A stretch of 64,000 bases of DNA from Flavobacterium tistrianum (lineage in GTDB: Bacteria; Bacteroidota; Bacteroidia; Flavobacteriales; Flavobacteriaceae): positions 603,106 to 667,105 of the forward strand of contig NZ_QJRH01000073.1 in the NCBI RefSeq assembly GCF_003254545.1, read 5' to 3'. The position numbers were made by a program, and so were the translations under genes. Shown here in pieces: positions 51,507 to 60,616 of this stretch (its first letter is position 1; the number at the start of each line of letters is the position of its first letter). The notes below the pieces were generated by a model that ran no database searches, was not told the origin of the DNA, and was given only the letters and a program-made list of their open reading frames with translations.

Positions 51507-52301
51507 TTATTTAGTAAATTTTTGTAAATCTGTTTCAACTCTGGCATTCATTTCGTCTGCCTTTTCTTTGTATTTTGTATCGCTTTTAAATTTCATCAAA
51601 TTAGCATAAGCGGTTTGCGCAACATGCAAACGTTCTTCCATTTTTGAAGGAATACTGTTAATTGCCAATTTATATGCTGAATCGTATTTATAAAACAACG
51701 CATCTTCTTTGAAAGGTGTTCCAGGAAAATCAGCGATAAAATTATCAAAAGCAATTAGTGCCGATTTATAATCTGAAATTGTATTGTACCCTTTAGCATT
51801 CTCGTATGCTTTTTTCTCCAATTTACCATTCAGCTTTTGAACTGCCTCATTTGCTTGCGGAATGTATTCTGAATTTGGATAATTATCAATAAAAGCCTGT
51901 AATTTCTCTAATGCTTTTACAGTATCTGCCTGATCTAAACTGTAAACTGGCGATAACTTAGAATAACTATAAGCTCCTAAAAAAGCAGCTTCTTGCACTT
52001 TTTCACTTCGTGGATATCCCGAAACAAACGCCTCAAACTGATAACCAGCCAAATAGTATTGTTTTGTTTTATAATACGATTGCGAAAACATGTAAAAAAG
52101 CTTTTCTGCCTGAGGTTTTCCTCTGTAAGAAGTGGCTAATTGCTCAAAAAGACGAATCGCTTTTGTGTATTTACCGGCATCATACATTTTTGTTGCCATT
52201 TCAAATTTTGCTGCAACATCTTCATTTTTCAACGCTTTTTGATATTCTCCACAAGAATAAAAAAGAGTTACAACAATTAAAAGCAATAGTGTTTTTTTCA
52301 T
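51507..52301 (-). CDS. bamD: outer membrane assembly lipoprotein BamD
   Basis: BamD works with BamA to insert barrel proteins. The 264-residue protein has a signal peptide with lipobox FYSC at residue 16 and TPR repeats (AAKFEMATKMYDAGKYTKAI, RLFEQLATSYRGKPQAEKLF, AFVSGYPRSEKVQEAAFLGA). It is the first gene of the transcript from the promoter at 52369. Confidence 0.9.
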   Translation of the reverse strand: MKKTLLLLIVVTLFYSCGEYQKALKNEDVAAKFEMATKMYDAGKYTKAIRLFEQLATSYRGKPQAEKLFYMFSQSYYKTKQYYLAGYQFEAFVSGYPRSEKVQEAAFLGAYSYSKLSPVYSLDQADTVKALEKLQAFIDNYPNSEYIPQANEAVQKLNGKLEKKAYENAKGYNTISDYKSALIAFDNFIADFPGTPFKEDALFYKYDSAYKLAINSIPSKMEERLHVAQTAYANLMKFKSDTKYKEKADEMNARVETDLQKFTK

Positions 52302-52352
52302 TTTCTTACTGTTATTACAATCTCTCAGACAATTATGCCAAAGTGAAATCGC

Positions 52353-52399
52353 ACCGAAGTTTCGGTGGCAAATTTAGTTATTAATTTAGCTACTGCAAA
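52353..52399 (-). promoter_or_regulatory. strong promoter of the bamD operon with a 5'-end hairpin
   Basis: On the minus strand TTTG (complement of 52396-52399), 19 bases, then TAAATTTG (52369-52376) fits the consensus in full. The first transcribed bases would include CACCGAAACTTCGGTG (stem CACCGAA/TTCGGTG; 52353-52368 region), so the mRNA starts with a stable hairpin. It likely drives bamD, rpoZ, coaBC, the DUF4835 gene and perhaps recN. Confidence 0.72.
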
Positions 52400-52438
52400 A
52401 TAATTTTTTAGTATCTTAAAATACTAACACTTTAACAA

Positions 52439-53320
52439 TTATTTAATGCTGTTTTTTACAAAGTCATTTAGTCTTGTTGCGAGAGAGTCATCTACAGAAA
52501 CTAAAGGAAGACGAACAGTATTCTCAGCAATTCCAAGCGCTTGGAAGATTTGTTTGATTCCGGCTGGATTTCCCTGCTCAAAAATCATATCGATACTGTC
52601 TGATAAAAAGTAATGTGTTTTGAAAGCGTCTGTTGCTTTTTTATTCAATCCTAAACGAATCATTTCTGAAAATTCTTTAGGAAAACCTTGTCCGATTACA
52701 GAAATAACTCCTGCTCCACCCGCTAAAACGATTGGAAGCGCCAGCATATCATCTCCAGAAATCACTAAGAAATCTTTTGGAGCGTTTTTAATAATCTGCA
52801 TTGCTTGAGCCATATCTCCAGCAGCTTCTTTAATTGCCACAACATTTTTAAAATCGTTAGCCAAACGCACCACTGTTGAAGGAAGCATGTTGCTTGCCGT
52901 TCTTCCTGGAACATTATATAAGATTACAGGAACTGGAGAAGCTTCAGCAATTGCTTTAAAGTGCTGATAAATTCCTTCCTGTGTTGGTTTATTATAATAT
53001 GGAGAAACAGATAATATCGCTTCAAAAGCCGAAAAATCTCTTGTTTTCAACTCTTCTACAATCTGCATAGTATTATTACCTCCAACTCCTAAAACTAGAG
53101 GCAATCTTCCTTTATTCACATCGATTACAGTCTTTATAACCAACTCTTTCTCTTCTGCTGTAAGGGTTGCATTTTCTGCCGTTGTTCCCATTACCACAAG
53201 ATACTCCACTCCACCATCTATAGAGAAGTTTACAATTCGCTGTAAAGCCTCAATGTCAACTGAAAAATCTTTTTTAAATGGCGTTACAAGCGCAACACCA
53301 GTTCCTATTAATGATTGCAT
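52439..53320 (-). CDS. dapA: 4-hydroxy-tetrahydrodipicolinate synthase
   Basis: DapA makes the first committed intermediate for lysine and diaminopimelate. The 293-residue protein has the LIGTGVALVTPFKKDFSVDI start, VMGTTAENATLTAEEK, the catalytic tyrosine in VILYNVPGRTASNM and the Schiff-base lysine in VVAIKEAAGDMAQAM. Length is normal. It lies 15 bases after the gene of unknown role upstream and shares its transcript. Confidence 0.96.
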   Translation of the reverse strand: MQSLIGTGVALVTPFKKDFSVDIEALQRIVNFSIDGGVEYLVVMGTTAENATLTAEEKELVIKTVIDVNKGRLPLVLGVGGNNTMQIVEELKTRDFSAFEAILSVSPYYNKPTQEGIYQHFKAIAEASPVPVILYNVPGRTASNMLPSTVVRLANDFKNVVAIKEAAGDMAQAMQIIKNAPKDFLVISGDDMLALPIVLAGGAGVISVIGQGFPKEFSEMIRLGLNKKATDAFKTHYFLSDSIDMIFEQGNPAGIKQIFQALGIAENTVRLPLVSVDDSLATRLNDFVKNSIK

Positions 53321-53335
53321 ATTATTAATTATAAT

Positions 53336-53848
53336 TTATTTTATATTTTTTAAATACCTAAACAATTCTGAAACGAACAGTTTATAGTTTCCTAATCCTG
53401 TATTAATCATCAAACGATTCACATTTTGATCTACAGCAGAAAATCCGACTTTAAATTTAGCTTTTGATTTGCAGGTTACCAACATCAAAAAAACATTTTC
53501 AACATCGTAATAGCTTAGCAAAAGATCAAATTTTGAACTTATAAATTCTTTTAAGAAACCTTCTGTAATTTCTCCCTTCCAATTGATGTGTTTTTTACCA
53601 AAAGTTGGATGAGAATAGGTCTCTTTTTCCTTAAATTTTTCTCTGTAGGCAAGAACTTTTATGTTTTCTAAAGCGATTCCGTGGAGTGTTATCTCCTTAA
53701 TTAATGCTTCTGAAGATTGAAAAATGCTCTCATCTATCAATAAACCAATTGTTTGAACGTTTTTAGTAAATACTTCGCTTTTTTCATTATTTAAATTAAC
53801 ATTTAATGATTTTTTTACAAAAAATTCCTTTATATAATTTAAAAACAT
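53336..53848 (-). CDS. DUF6913-like protein of unknown function
   Basis: The 170-residue protein has a patterned alpha/beta core (TIGLLIDESIFQSSEALIKE, ENIKVLAYREKFKEKETYSH, NRLMINTGLGNYKLFVSEL). It is conserved upstream of dapA in Flavobacteria. No function is known and no catalytic motif was seen. It has no signal peptide. Confidence 0.7.
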   Translation of the reverse strand: MFLNYIKEFFVKKSLNVNLNNEKSEVFTKNVQTIGLLIDESIFQSSEALIKEITLHGIALENIKVLAYREKFKEKETYSHPTFGKKHINWKGEITEGFLKEFISSKFDLLLSYYDVENVFLMLVTCKSKAKFKVGFSAVDQNVNRLMINTGLGNYKLFVSELFRYLKNIK

Positions 53849-53895
53849 AGTACTTTTACTAGATTACAAAATTAATTATTTAAGTTGCATTTAAA

Positions 53896-54675
53896 ATGGT
53901 AAAACTAAAAAAGTATAACGGATTTTTAAAACTTTTTGTTATATTCTTAACACTTTTTTCAATCTCTTCTTGTAGTACAAAGAACTACAATTTAACTAAA
54001 ATTGAAGGAAAACAACTTCCAGTTACCGAAAAAGCTGGAGAAACTTCTGCAATTGAAAACTTCATTAAACCTTATCGCGATCATATTAATCAGGATTTGG
54101 ATAACGTATTGGCCTATTGCCCAGAAACTCTAGACAAAAGCACAGGAAAATGGCAAACTGGCATTGGAAGCTTAATGGCCGATGTTTGCGTACAGAGAGG
54201 AAACATTGTTTTTAATGCTCGTGAAAAGAAAGATATTGATGTATGTCTTTTAAATCATGGTGGTATCCGTGCTATTCTTCCTAAAGGAAATGTTACAACC
54301 AGAACAGCTTTTGAAATTATGCCTTTTGAAAATAGTTTAGTTGTGATGGCTTTAAAAGGTGATCAGATCTTAGATATTGCTGCCTATATTATTAAGGAGA
54401 AAAAACCTCAGCCATTGTCTGGAATGACCTTTACTATTACAAAAGACAATAAAGCAAAAGATATCATGGTGCAAGGCAAACCGCTTGATCTAAACAAAAC
54501 GTATTATGTTGCCACAAATGACTATTTAGCAAATGGCGGAGACAGCATGACTTTCTTTGCAAAAAGCACTCAGAAGTTTGACTTAAACTACAAACTTAGA
54601 GATGTATTAATTGATTATTTTAAAGAAGTAGACACAGTAGTGGCTCCTAAAAATATCAGAATCACAGAAGAATAA
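53896..54675 (+). CDS. 5'-nucleotidase C-terminal domain lipoprotein
   Basis: The 259-residue protein has a lipobox SSC (Cys about residue 27) and then only the C-terminal half of a UshA-type 5'-nucleotidase: LLNHGGIRAILPKGNVTTRT, AFEIMPFENSLVVMALKGDQ, YYVATNDYLANGGDSMTFF. This domain binds the nucleoside base; the metal-binding phosphatase domain is encoded separately at 54841-55752. Together they would hydrolyse nucleotides in the periplasm or at the cell surface. Confidence 0.88.
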   Translation: MVKLKKYNGFLKLFVIFLTLFSISSCSTKNYNLTKIEGKQLPVTEKAGETSAIENFIKPYRDHINQDLDNVLAYCPETLDKSTGKWQTGIGSLMADVCVQRGNIVFNAREKKDIDVCLLNHGGIRAILPKGNVTTRTAFEIMPFENSLVVMALKGDQILDIAAYIIKEKKPQPLSGMTFTITKDNKAKDIMVQGKPLDLNKTYYVATNDYLANGGDSMTFFAKSTQKFDLNYKLRDVLIDYFKEVDTVVAPKNIRITEE

Positions 54676-54682
54676 AAAGGGT

Positions 54683-54791
54683 TCGCCACGACTCGAGCGA
54701 TAGCGAACAGGCGAAGCAATTACACAAATTTGCACAAATTTTAGAATCCTCTTGAAAAATCAATTCGTGTTAATTCGTGAAATTGGTGGCC
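54683..54791. repeat. degraded palindromic spacer element
   Basis: CGCCACGACTCGAGCGATAG at the left (from 54684) and AATTCGTGAAATTGGTGGCC at the right (to 54791) resemble the GCCACGAATTC element, with an unrelated insert of CACAAATTTGCACAAATTT type between them. It splits the two halves of the nucleotidase. Confidence 0.55.
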
Positions 54792-54840
54792 AAAACAAAA
54801 ATTAAAAACAAGCAAAGCATTTCTGCAAAAAATATATAAA

Positions 54841-55752
54841 ATGAAAAGAAGAGAGTTTATCGAAAAAACAGCAGCAGGTACTGCCCTATTAAGTTTAGGA
54901 TTGTCTTTGAGCAGTTTTGAAAGTAACGACATTAAGCATCTAACAATTCTACATACTAATGATGTGCACAGCCACATTGATCCTTTTCCTGCCGATGATC
55001 CCCGCAACCCAAATAAAGGCGGTGTATCTCGTCGTGCAACATTAATTGAAGCTATCCGTAAAGAAAATCCGAATGTGCTTTTATTGGATGCTGGAGATAT
55101 TTTTCAGGGAACTCCGTATTTTAATTATTATGGGGGTGAATTGGAATTCAAATTGATGAGCATGATGAAATATGATGCTTCTACAATTGGAAACCATGAT
55201 TTTGACAATGGTCTTGATGGATTGTACGCACAGCTTCCGCATGCGACTTTCGATTTTATCAACTCTAATTATGATTTTAAAAATACGGTTATGGACGGTC
55301 ATGTGAAACCGTACAAAATCTTTAATAAAAACGGAATTAAAGTTGGTGTTTTTGGAGTTGGAATTGAATTGCAAGGTTTAGTAGATAAAAAACTATATCT
55401 GGAAACGGTTTACAATAATCCGGTTGAAGTTGCTCAGGATATGACAAAACTATTAAAACAAGAACAAAAATGTGATTTGGTAATTTGTCTTTCGCATTTA
55501 GGTTACAAATACAAAGATGAGCCAACAAAAATTAGTGATTTGACATTTGCTGCACAAACTCAAGATATTGATCTGATTATTGGAGGCCACACGCACACTT
55601 TCTTAGACAAACCTACTGTAGTAAAAAATAAAGCTGGAAAAGATGTCTTAGTAAATCAAGTAGGATGCTACGGAATTAATTTAGGCCGTATTGATTTTTA
55701 CTTTGATAAAGATAAAGCTCATACAAATCAAAGCGCCACTATTGTGGTATAG
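54841..55752 (+). CDS. 5'-nucleotidase metallophosphatase domain
   Basis: The 303-residue protein begins with a Tat-like signal (MKRREFIEKTAAGTALLSLG). The remainder is the N-terminal catalytic half of UshA-type enzymes with all metal-ligand motifs: LTILHTNDVHSHIDP, LLLDAGDIFQGTPY, STIGNHDFDNGLD, LSHLGYK and LIIGGHTHTF. The C-terminal domain is missing and supplied by the upstream gene. The RR motif predicts a folded export route and metal loading in the cytoplasm. Confidence 0.9.
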   Translation: MKRREFIEKTAAGTALLSLGLSLSSFESNDIKHLTILHTNDVHSHIDPFPADDPRNPNKGGVSRRATLIEAIRKENPNVLLLDAGDIFQGTPYFNYYGGELEFKLMSMMKYDASTIGNHDFDNGLDGLYAQLPHATFDFINSNYDFKNTVMDGHVKPYKIFNKNGIKVGVFGVGIELQGLVDKKLYLETVYNNPVEVAQDMTKLLKQEQKCDLVICLSHLGYKYKDEPTKISDLTFAAQTQDIDLIIGGHTHTFLDKPTVVKNKAGKDVLVNQVGCYGINLGRIDFYFDKDKAHTNQSATIVV

Positions 55753-56431
55753 TTTTTTTTTGAATTCTAGCTTTTTCTAAAAAGTATTCTACCATAAAGA
55801 AATAAGCTAGAATTTGAGTTGTATCTCGTATTAGGACTAGAACAACCGAATACGAGAAATACTCATTAAAAATATAAAAGATATCAGAGAAGATATAGCT
55901 TATTGCCATGAGCGACATTAGCAATGCCATATGCGTGCCTTTTGTAATGTAGCTGACAAAGCAGAAATAACTCAGTACACTCAAAACGATTCCGTATACA
56001 GTATAAAGTGTAATAAATTTTCTCATGCTATCAAGCTGCAGACTTAAAACAGAGATCAATAAATAGACAATAAAAACTACTACGATAGAAATAGGCAAAA
56101 TATCCCGTTTGGTTAGTTTTATTCTTTCGTGTTCCCGAATAAATATGGTCACGATTAGAGAATAGACAATCAGAAAACTGAGTACCCCTCCAATTTCAGA
56201 ACTCTCCACATCCATTAAATCATAAACTTGTCCAACAAAACAAAAGAAGAAAATTAAACCTTCTGTTTTTCTGATTTGAAACTCACTGCTGATTAGGTAA
56301 TAAATAAAAATCGCAGGAAGAACAATCGCTTTTGCATAGGTCGCAAAAAAGTCCTGCTTTGCCCAATCAAAAATGATGGTACAAAACAGTGCCAGAAAAA
56401 ACAAAATTAATGACGGTTTATTAGGCTTCAT
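55739..56431 (-). CDS. polytopic membrane protein, possibly YhhN-like
   Basis: The 230-residue protein has about seven or eight hydrophobic spans (FLALFCTIIFDWAKQDF, FFCFVGQVYDLMD, FLIVYSLIVTIFIREHERIK) and SLMAISYIFSDIFYIFNEYF. The SDIFYIFN segment recalls the YhhN/TMEM86 lysoplasmalogenase family. That assignment is weak. The gene overlaps the end of ligA by 11 bases and the convergent nucleotidase gene by 14 bases, which is unusually tight. Confidence 0.55.
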   Translation of the reverse strand: MKPNKPSLILFFLALFCTIIFDWAKQDFFATYAKAIVLPAIFIYYLISSEFQIRKTEGLIFFFCFVGQVYDLMDVESSEIGGVLSFLIVYSLIVTIFIREHERIKLTKRDILPISIVVVFIVYLLISVLSLQLDSMRKFITLYTVYGIVLSVLSYFCFVSYITKGTHMALLMSLMAISYIFSDIFYIFNEYFSYSVVLVLIRDTTQILAYFFMVEYFLEKARIQKKTIPQ

Positions 56432-58424
56432 TTAATTTGTTTATAAAATCTTCTTCTGATAATATAGTGATGTTTAGCTTCGTTGCTTTTTCCAGTTTTG
56501 CTGGCCCCATATTATCTCCTGCCACTACAAAATCTGTCTTTGCAGAAATTGAGCTTCCTACTTTTCCTCCGTTATCTTCTATGGCTTTCTTTAGTTCATC
56601 TCTAGAAAATTGACTAAAGACGCCCGAAACCACAAAAGTTTTTCCAGCAAATTTATCAGTAGCATTTGGGTTTATTTTTTCTTCAATTTCAAACTGAATT
56701 CCATAACTTTTTAAGCGTTCAATAATTTTTCTGTTTTCTTCATTTTCGAAGAATTCAATAACGCTTTTGGCAATTCTTTCTCCAATTTCATCAACCAGAA
56801 CTAAATCCATCAATGAAGCTTGGCTCAAAGCATCTATATTTTTATAATGTTTAGCTAGCTTTTTGGCAACTGTTTCTCCCACAAAACGGATTCCAAGCGC
56901 AAATAAAACGCTCTCAAACGGAATTTCTTTTGATTTCTCAACTCCATTTACCAAGTTTTCTGCTGATTTCTGAGCCATTCTTTCTAAATGCAGAATGTCT
57001 TCAACTTTTAATTCATACAAATCAGCATAATTGTGAACCAAACCATTTTTAAACAATAAAGCTACAGTTTCGCCTCCAAGTCCTTCGATATCCATTGCTT
57101 TTCTTGAAATATAATGCTGCACTCTTCCAATAATCTGTGGAGGACATCCGTAGAAATTAGGGCAATAATGATTGGCTTCACCCACATTTCGAACCAATTC
57201 TGTGTGGCATTCTAGACAGTAAGCAATATAATGTGTTGGTTCTGAATTTTCAGGACGCTTATCTAAATCTACTGCGATGATTTTTGGAATGATTTCTCCT
57301 CCTTTTTCAACAAAAACAGTATCATTTATTCTAATATCTAATTTTTCAATCTGATCGGCATTGTGAAGAGAAGCTCTTTTAACAATTGTTCCTGCAAGCT
57401 GTACAGGCTCCAAATTGGCAACTGGTGTTATAGCCCCTGTTCTTCCAACTTGATACGAAATTGATTTTAATACAGTTGAAACTTGTTCAGCTTTAAATTT
57501 ATATGCAATTGCCCAACGTGGCGATTTGGCTGTGTAACCTAATTCTTCCTGATACTGAATGCTATTTACTTTTACCACAACACCATCAGTTTCATAAGGC
57601 AAATTATGGCGGTGTACATCCCAATAATCAATAAAGTCAAAAACTTCATCCATGCTATTGGCCAATTTTGCTTCTTTCGGAACTTTGAATCCCCAGCTTC
57701 TAGCCAATTCTAATCCTTCATATTGAGTTTTAAATGGCAGATTGTTTCCTGTCACAAAATAAAGCAGACACTCTAGCGGACGTTTGGCAACCTCAGCACT
57801 ATCTTGCAATTTCAAACTTCCAGAAGCTGTATTTCTAGGATTTGAATAGGGTGTTTCTCCGATTTCTATCAACTCCTGATTCATTTTCTCAAAACCGGCA
57901 TAAGGAAGGATAATTTCACCGCGAATATCAAATTTATCAGGATAATTTCCTTTTAAATGTAACGGAACCGATTTTATGGTTTTAATGTTATTTGTTACCT
58001 CATCTCCTTGAAAGCCATCTCCTCGCGTTAAGGCTTGAACTAGTTTTCCGTTTTCGTAAGTAATGCTTATTGAAGCTCCATCATATTTTAATTCGCACGT
58101 ATATTGCAGATTTACATTTCCTAAAACTTTCTGAATACGGTTTTCCCAATCTAAAAGGTCTTCTTTAGAATATGAATTGTCTAAAGAATACATTCTATAC
58201 TGGTGTGCAATTGTCTTGAAGTTTTTAGTTACCGTTCCACCAACTCTTTGTGTTGGTGAGTTTTCGTCAAAAAACTCTGGATGTTTATTTTCTAAATCTT
58301 GAAGTTCTTTTAATTTAATATCAAAATCATAATCTGAAATAGTGGCATTATCTAACACATAATAATTATAGTTGTGTTGATTAAGTTCATTTCGTAATGC
58401 TTGAATAGTCTCTTGAATGCTCAT
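56421..58424 (-). CDS. ligA: NAD-dependent DNA ligase
   Basis: LigA seals nicks with NAD. The 667-residue protein has the Ia/adenylation domain with the adenylated lysine in CELKYDGASISITYENG, the oligonucleotide-binding fold, a Cys4 zinc finger (YCLECHTELV, then YCPNFYGC), helix-hairpin-helix repeats (ALGIRFVGETVAKKLAKHYK) and a C-terminal BRCT domain (GKTFVVSGVFSQFSRDELKK). Length is normal. It runs ahead of the membrane protein gene. Confidence 0.97.
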   Translation of the reverse strand: MSIQETIQALRNELNQHNYNYYVLDNATISDYDFDIKLKELQDLENKHPEFFDENSPTQRVGGTVTKNFKTIAHQYRMYSLDNSYSKEDLLDWENRIQKVLGNVNLQYTCELKYDGASISITYENGKLVQALTRGDGFQGDEVTNNIKTIKSVPLHLKGNYPDKFDIRGEIILPYAGFEKMNQELIEIGETPYSNPRNTASGSLKLQDSAEVAKRPLECLLYFVTGNNLPFKTQYEGLELARSWGFKVPKEAKLANSMDEVFDFIDYWDVHRHNLPYETDGVVVKVNSIQYQEELGYTAKSPRWAIAYKFKAEQVSTVLKSISYQVGRTGAITPVANLEPVQLAGTIVKRASLHNADQIEKLDIRINDTVFVEKGGEIIPKIIAVDLDKRPENSEPTHYIAYCLECHTELVRNVGEANHYCPNFYGCPPQIIGRVQHYISRKAMDIEGLGGETVALLFKNGLVHNYADLYELKVEDILHLERMAQKSAENLVNGVEKSKEIPFESVLFALGIRFVGETVAKKLAKHYKNIDALSQASLMDLVLVDEIGERIAKSVIEFFENEENRKIIERLKSYGIQFEIEEKINPNATDKFAGKTFVVSGVFSQFSRDELKKAIEDNGGKVGSSISAKTDFVVAGDNMGPAKLEKATKLNITILSEEDFINKLNEA

Positions 58425-58527
58425 AAATTGTAAAATATTGCAGATTATTGTGATGAAAAACTGAATATCAAAATTAGAATTTATTTTTGTTCAAATGCAG
58501 AAAAAATAAAAGTTTTAGAAATCAAAA

Positions 58528-58555
58528 ATCAGACTGCAAATTCATGCAGTCTGAT
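58528..58555 (-). terminator. terminator of the adhesin/SprF/OmpA operon
   Basis: ATCAGACTGCA (58528-58538) pairs with TGCAGTCTGAT (58545-58555), with T residues after it on the minus strand, about 110 bases past the OmpA-family stop codon. Confidence 0.68.
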
Positions 58556-58667
58556 TTCCTCCTTGTCCATTATTCTTAAAAAAGAATTAAAAAAAACCAA
58601 CTTCCAAATGGTTTCAACGTTTTATATTTTTAACTGATAATCAATATCTTACAGAGAAAATATAAAA

Positions 58668-60605
58668 TTATTTTTGAATAATGATAAAGTCTGAACGTCT
58701 ATTTAAGAGATGCTCTTCTTCAGAACATTTTACACCATTTTTGCATTTATTAATTAAACGGGTTTCTCCATACCCAATGGCACTTTCAATTCTAGAAGCG
58801 TCTATGCCTTGCGAAAGGATATAATCTCGTGTTGATTTTGCTCTATTGTCTGAAAGTTTCAGGTTATATGCGTCTTTTCCGCGTGAATCGGTATGAGATT
58901 CAATTTTGATTCTGATGTTTGGAAATTTCTGCATGATGAAAACAACTTTAGACAATTCTTCGACTGCTTTTGGTGTAATATCATACTTATCGTAATCAAA
59001 ATAAATTGGGTTTACATCTACTTTTTCTACTCCTTGTTTTTTCACAACCAAATCGTCGTAATTACTTAATTCAAAATTGACATCTTTTATCTCGCCTCCA
59101 TTTTGATCGGTGGTTTCTACCGTTTTGTCATCACTGCTATAATTTTGTTTTGCAGCAATCATTTTGATCACTTTGTTACAAGGAACTTCGATAGCGTATT
59201 TTCCATCAAAATTTGTTTTAGTTTCGCCCAAAACTTCGCTAAAAGAATTGTACGCCATTATGGTAACATCTGTTAAAGGCTTTTTCGTTTTACGATCTAC
59301 TGCCATTCCAGAAATGCTTTGGTTGCAAACTGGTTTTCCTTTTACAAAAGAATAAATATCATCGTCTCCTTTTCCTCCTGCTCTATTTGAAGAAAAATAT
59401 CCGTAAGCATCTGTTTTGTCAATTATAAAAGAAAAATCGTCTTTGTTGCTGTTAATAGGCGCTCCAAGATTTTTTGGAGTTGAAAAGGTTCCATCTGCCT
59501 GAAGCTTGCTTTCGTAAACATCTAAATCTCCCCAGCCGTAATGTCCATCAGAAGAGAAATATAAAACTCCGTTTTGAAAAAATGGAAACACTTCATTACC
59601 AATGGTATTAATATTTGGCCCTAGATTCTGAGGTGAACTCATGGTTCCGTCTGCTGCAATTTTTACCATATACAAATCGGTTTCTCCTTGTCCTCCTGGC
59701 ATGTCTGAAGCAAAGAAAAGTAATTTTCCGTCTTCGCTAAGTGCTGGATGCCCTACAGAATAATCATCGCTGTCAAAAAATACTTTCTCTGGATTTTCCA
59801 ATTTATTATTGACGATCGATCCTTTTACAATCTGGAAATTATTGACTCTTGCTTCATCAACAACCAATTTGTTTTTCTTTACAATATTGGTTGAATAATA
59901 AATCGTTTTTCCTTGACTGTCAAAACTTGCCGTAGCTTCATGATATTTGGTCATTATATTTGGAAGAAAAACGGTTTCGTTAAATAAACTTCCATCTGCT
60001 GGATTTCTTTCTGCAATATACAGATTAAGAAAAGGCTGATTGTTCCATGTATACAATTTCTCACTAAACTTTGTCGTATCACGAGCCGACGTAAACACTA
60101 CATTATCTTTAAAAAATGTAGCTCCAAAATCTGATTTACTCGTATTAATATCTAAATTTTTAATGGTATAAAGAGGTTTTGCTTTTGCTACGCTGTCCAT
60201 ATATTTCTTTTGGGCAACATATCTGTTAATCTCTGCTTTATCACCTTTTTTATCTAGATATTCTTTTGTGATTTTATCTGCCTCATCATAATCCATAACT
60301 GCTTTCATAGATTGGATGTAACGCAGATAGTAAATATCAGTAAGATTATTTCCCTGCACTTCATATAGTTTTTTATACCATTTTAGTGCATTTCTAGAAT
60401 CAGAAATAAAATAATAGGAATCTGCCGCATTCTTCAAAGTCTGCGCTGATGGATCTTTTATGTTTTGCAAACATTCTTCATAAGCTTTAGAAGCATCCAA
60501 ATAAGAAAAGCTTCTAAACAAAGCATCAGCTTTCTTTAAGTTAGTTTTTTGAGCGAAACTAAACGTAACGCTCAAAATTAAACATAGGATATATAGTTTT
60601 CTCAT
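58668..60605 (-). CDS. OmpA-family protein with PD40 repeats (PorE-like)
   Basis: The 645-residue protein has a signal peptide (MRKLYILCLILSVTFSFAQ), N-terminal TPR-like helices (ASKAYEECLQNIKDPSAQTL), WD40-like beta-propeller blades (SVGHPALSEDGKLLFFASDM, FSSDGHYGWGDLDVY), a CarboxypepD_reg-like beta-sandwich (TDVTIMAYNSFSEVLGETKT) and a C-terminal OmpA peptidoglycan-binding domain (IESHTDSRGKDAYNLKLSDN). This architecture is like PorE of the T9SS trans-envelope complex. It is the third gene after the adhesin and the SprF-like gene, suggesting a partner in secreting or anchoring it. Confidence 0.85.
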   Translation of the reverse strand: MRKLYILCLILSVTFSFAQKTNLKKADALFRSFSYLDASKAYEECLQNIKDPSAQTLKNAADSYYFISDSRNALKWYKKLYEVQGNNLTDIYYLRYIQSMKAVMDYDEADKITKEYLDKKGDKAEINRYVAQKKYMDSVAKAKPLYTIKNLDINTSKSDFGATFFKDNVVFTSARDTTKFSEKLYTWNNQPFLNLYIAERNPADGSLFNETVFLPNIMTKYHEATASFDSQGKTIYYSTNIVKKNKLVVDEARVNNFQIVKGSIVNNKLENPEKVFFDSDDYSVGHPALSEDGKLLFFASDMPGGQGETDLYMVKIAADGTMSSPQNLGPNINTIGNEVFPFFQNGVLYFSSDGHYGWGDLDVYESKLQADGTFSTPKNLGAPINSNKDDFSFIIDKTDAYGYFSSNRAGGKGDDDIYSFVKGKPVCNQSISGMAVDRKTKKPLTDVTIMAYNSFSEVLGETKTNFDGKYAIEVPCNKVIKMIAAKQNYSSDDKTVETTDQNGGEIKDVNFELSNYDDLVVKKQGVEKVDVNPIYFDYDKYDITPKAVEELSKVVFIMQKFPNIRIKIESHTDSRGKDAYNLKLSDNRAKSTRDYILSQGIDASRIESAIGYGETRLINKCKNGVKCSEEEHLLNRRSDFIIIQK

Positions 60606-60616
60606 AAGTTTTGTTT

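Noticed and set aside
54683..54791. Frameshift that split one nucleotidase gene
   Set aside because: The order of halves is reversed and each has its own export signal, so it is not a broken single gene.
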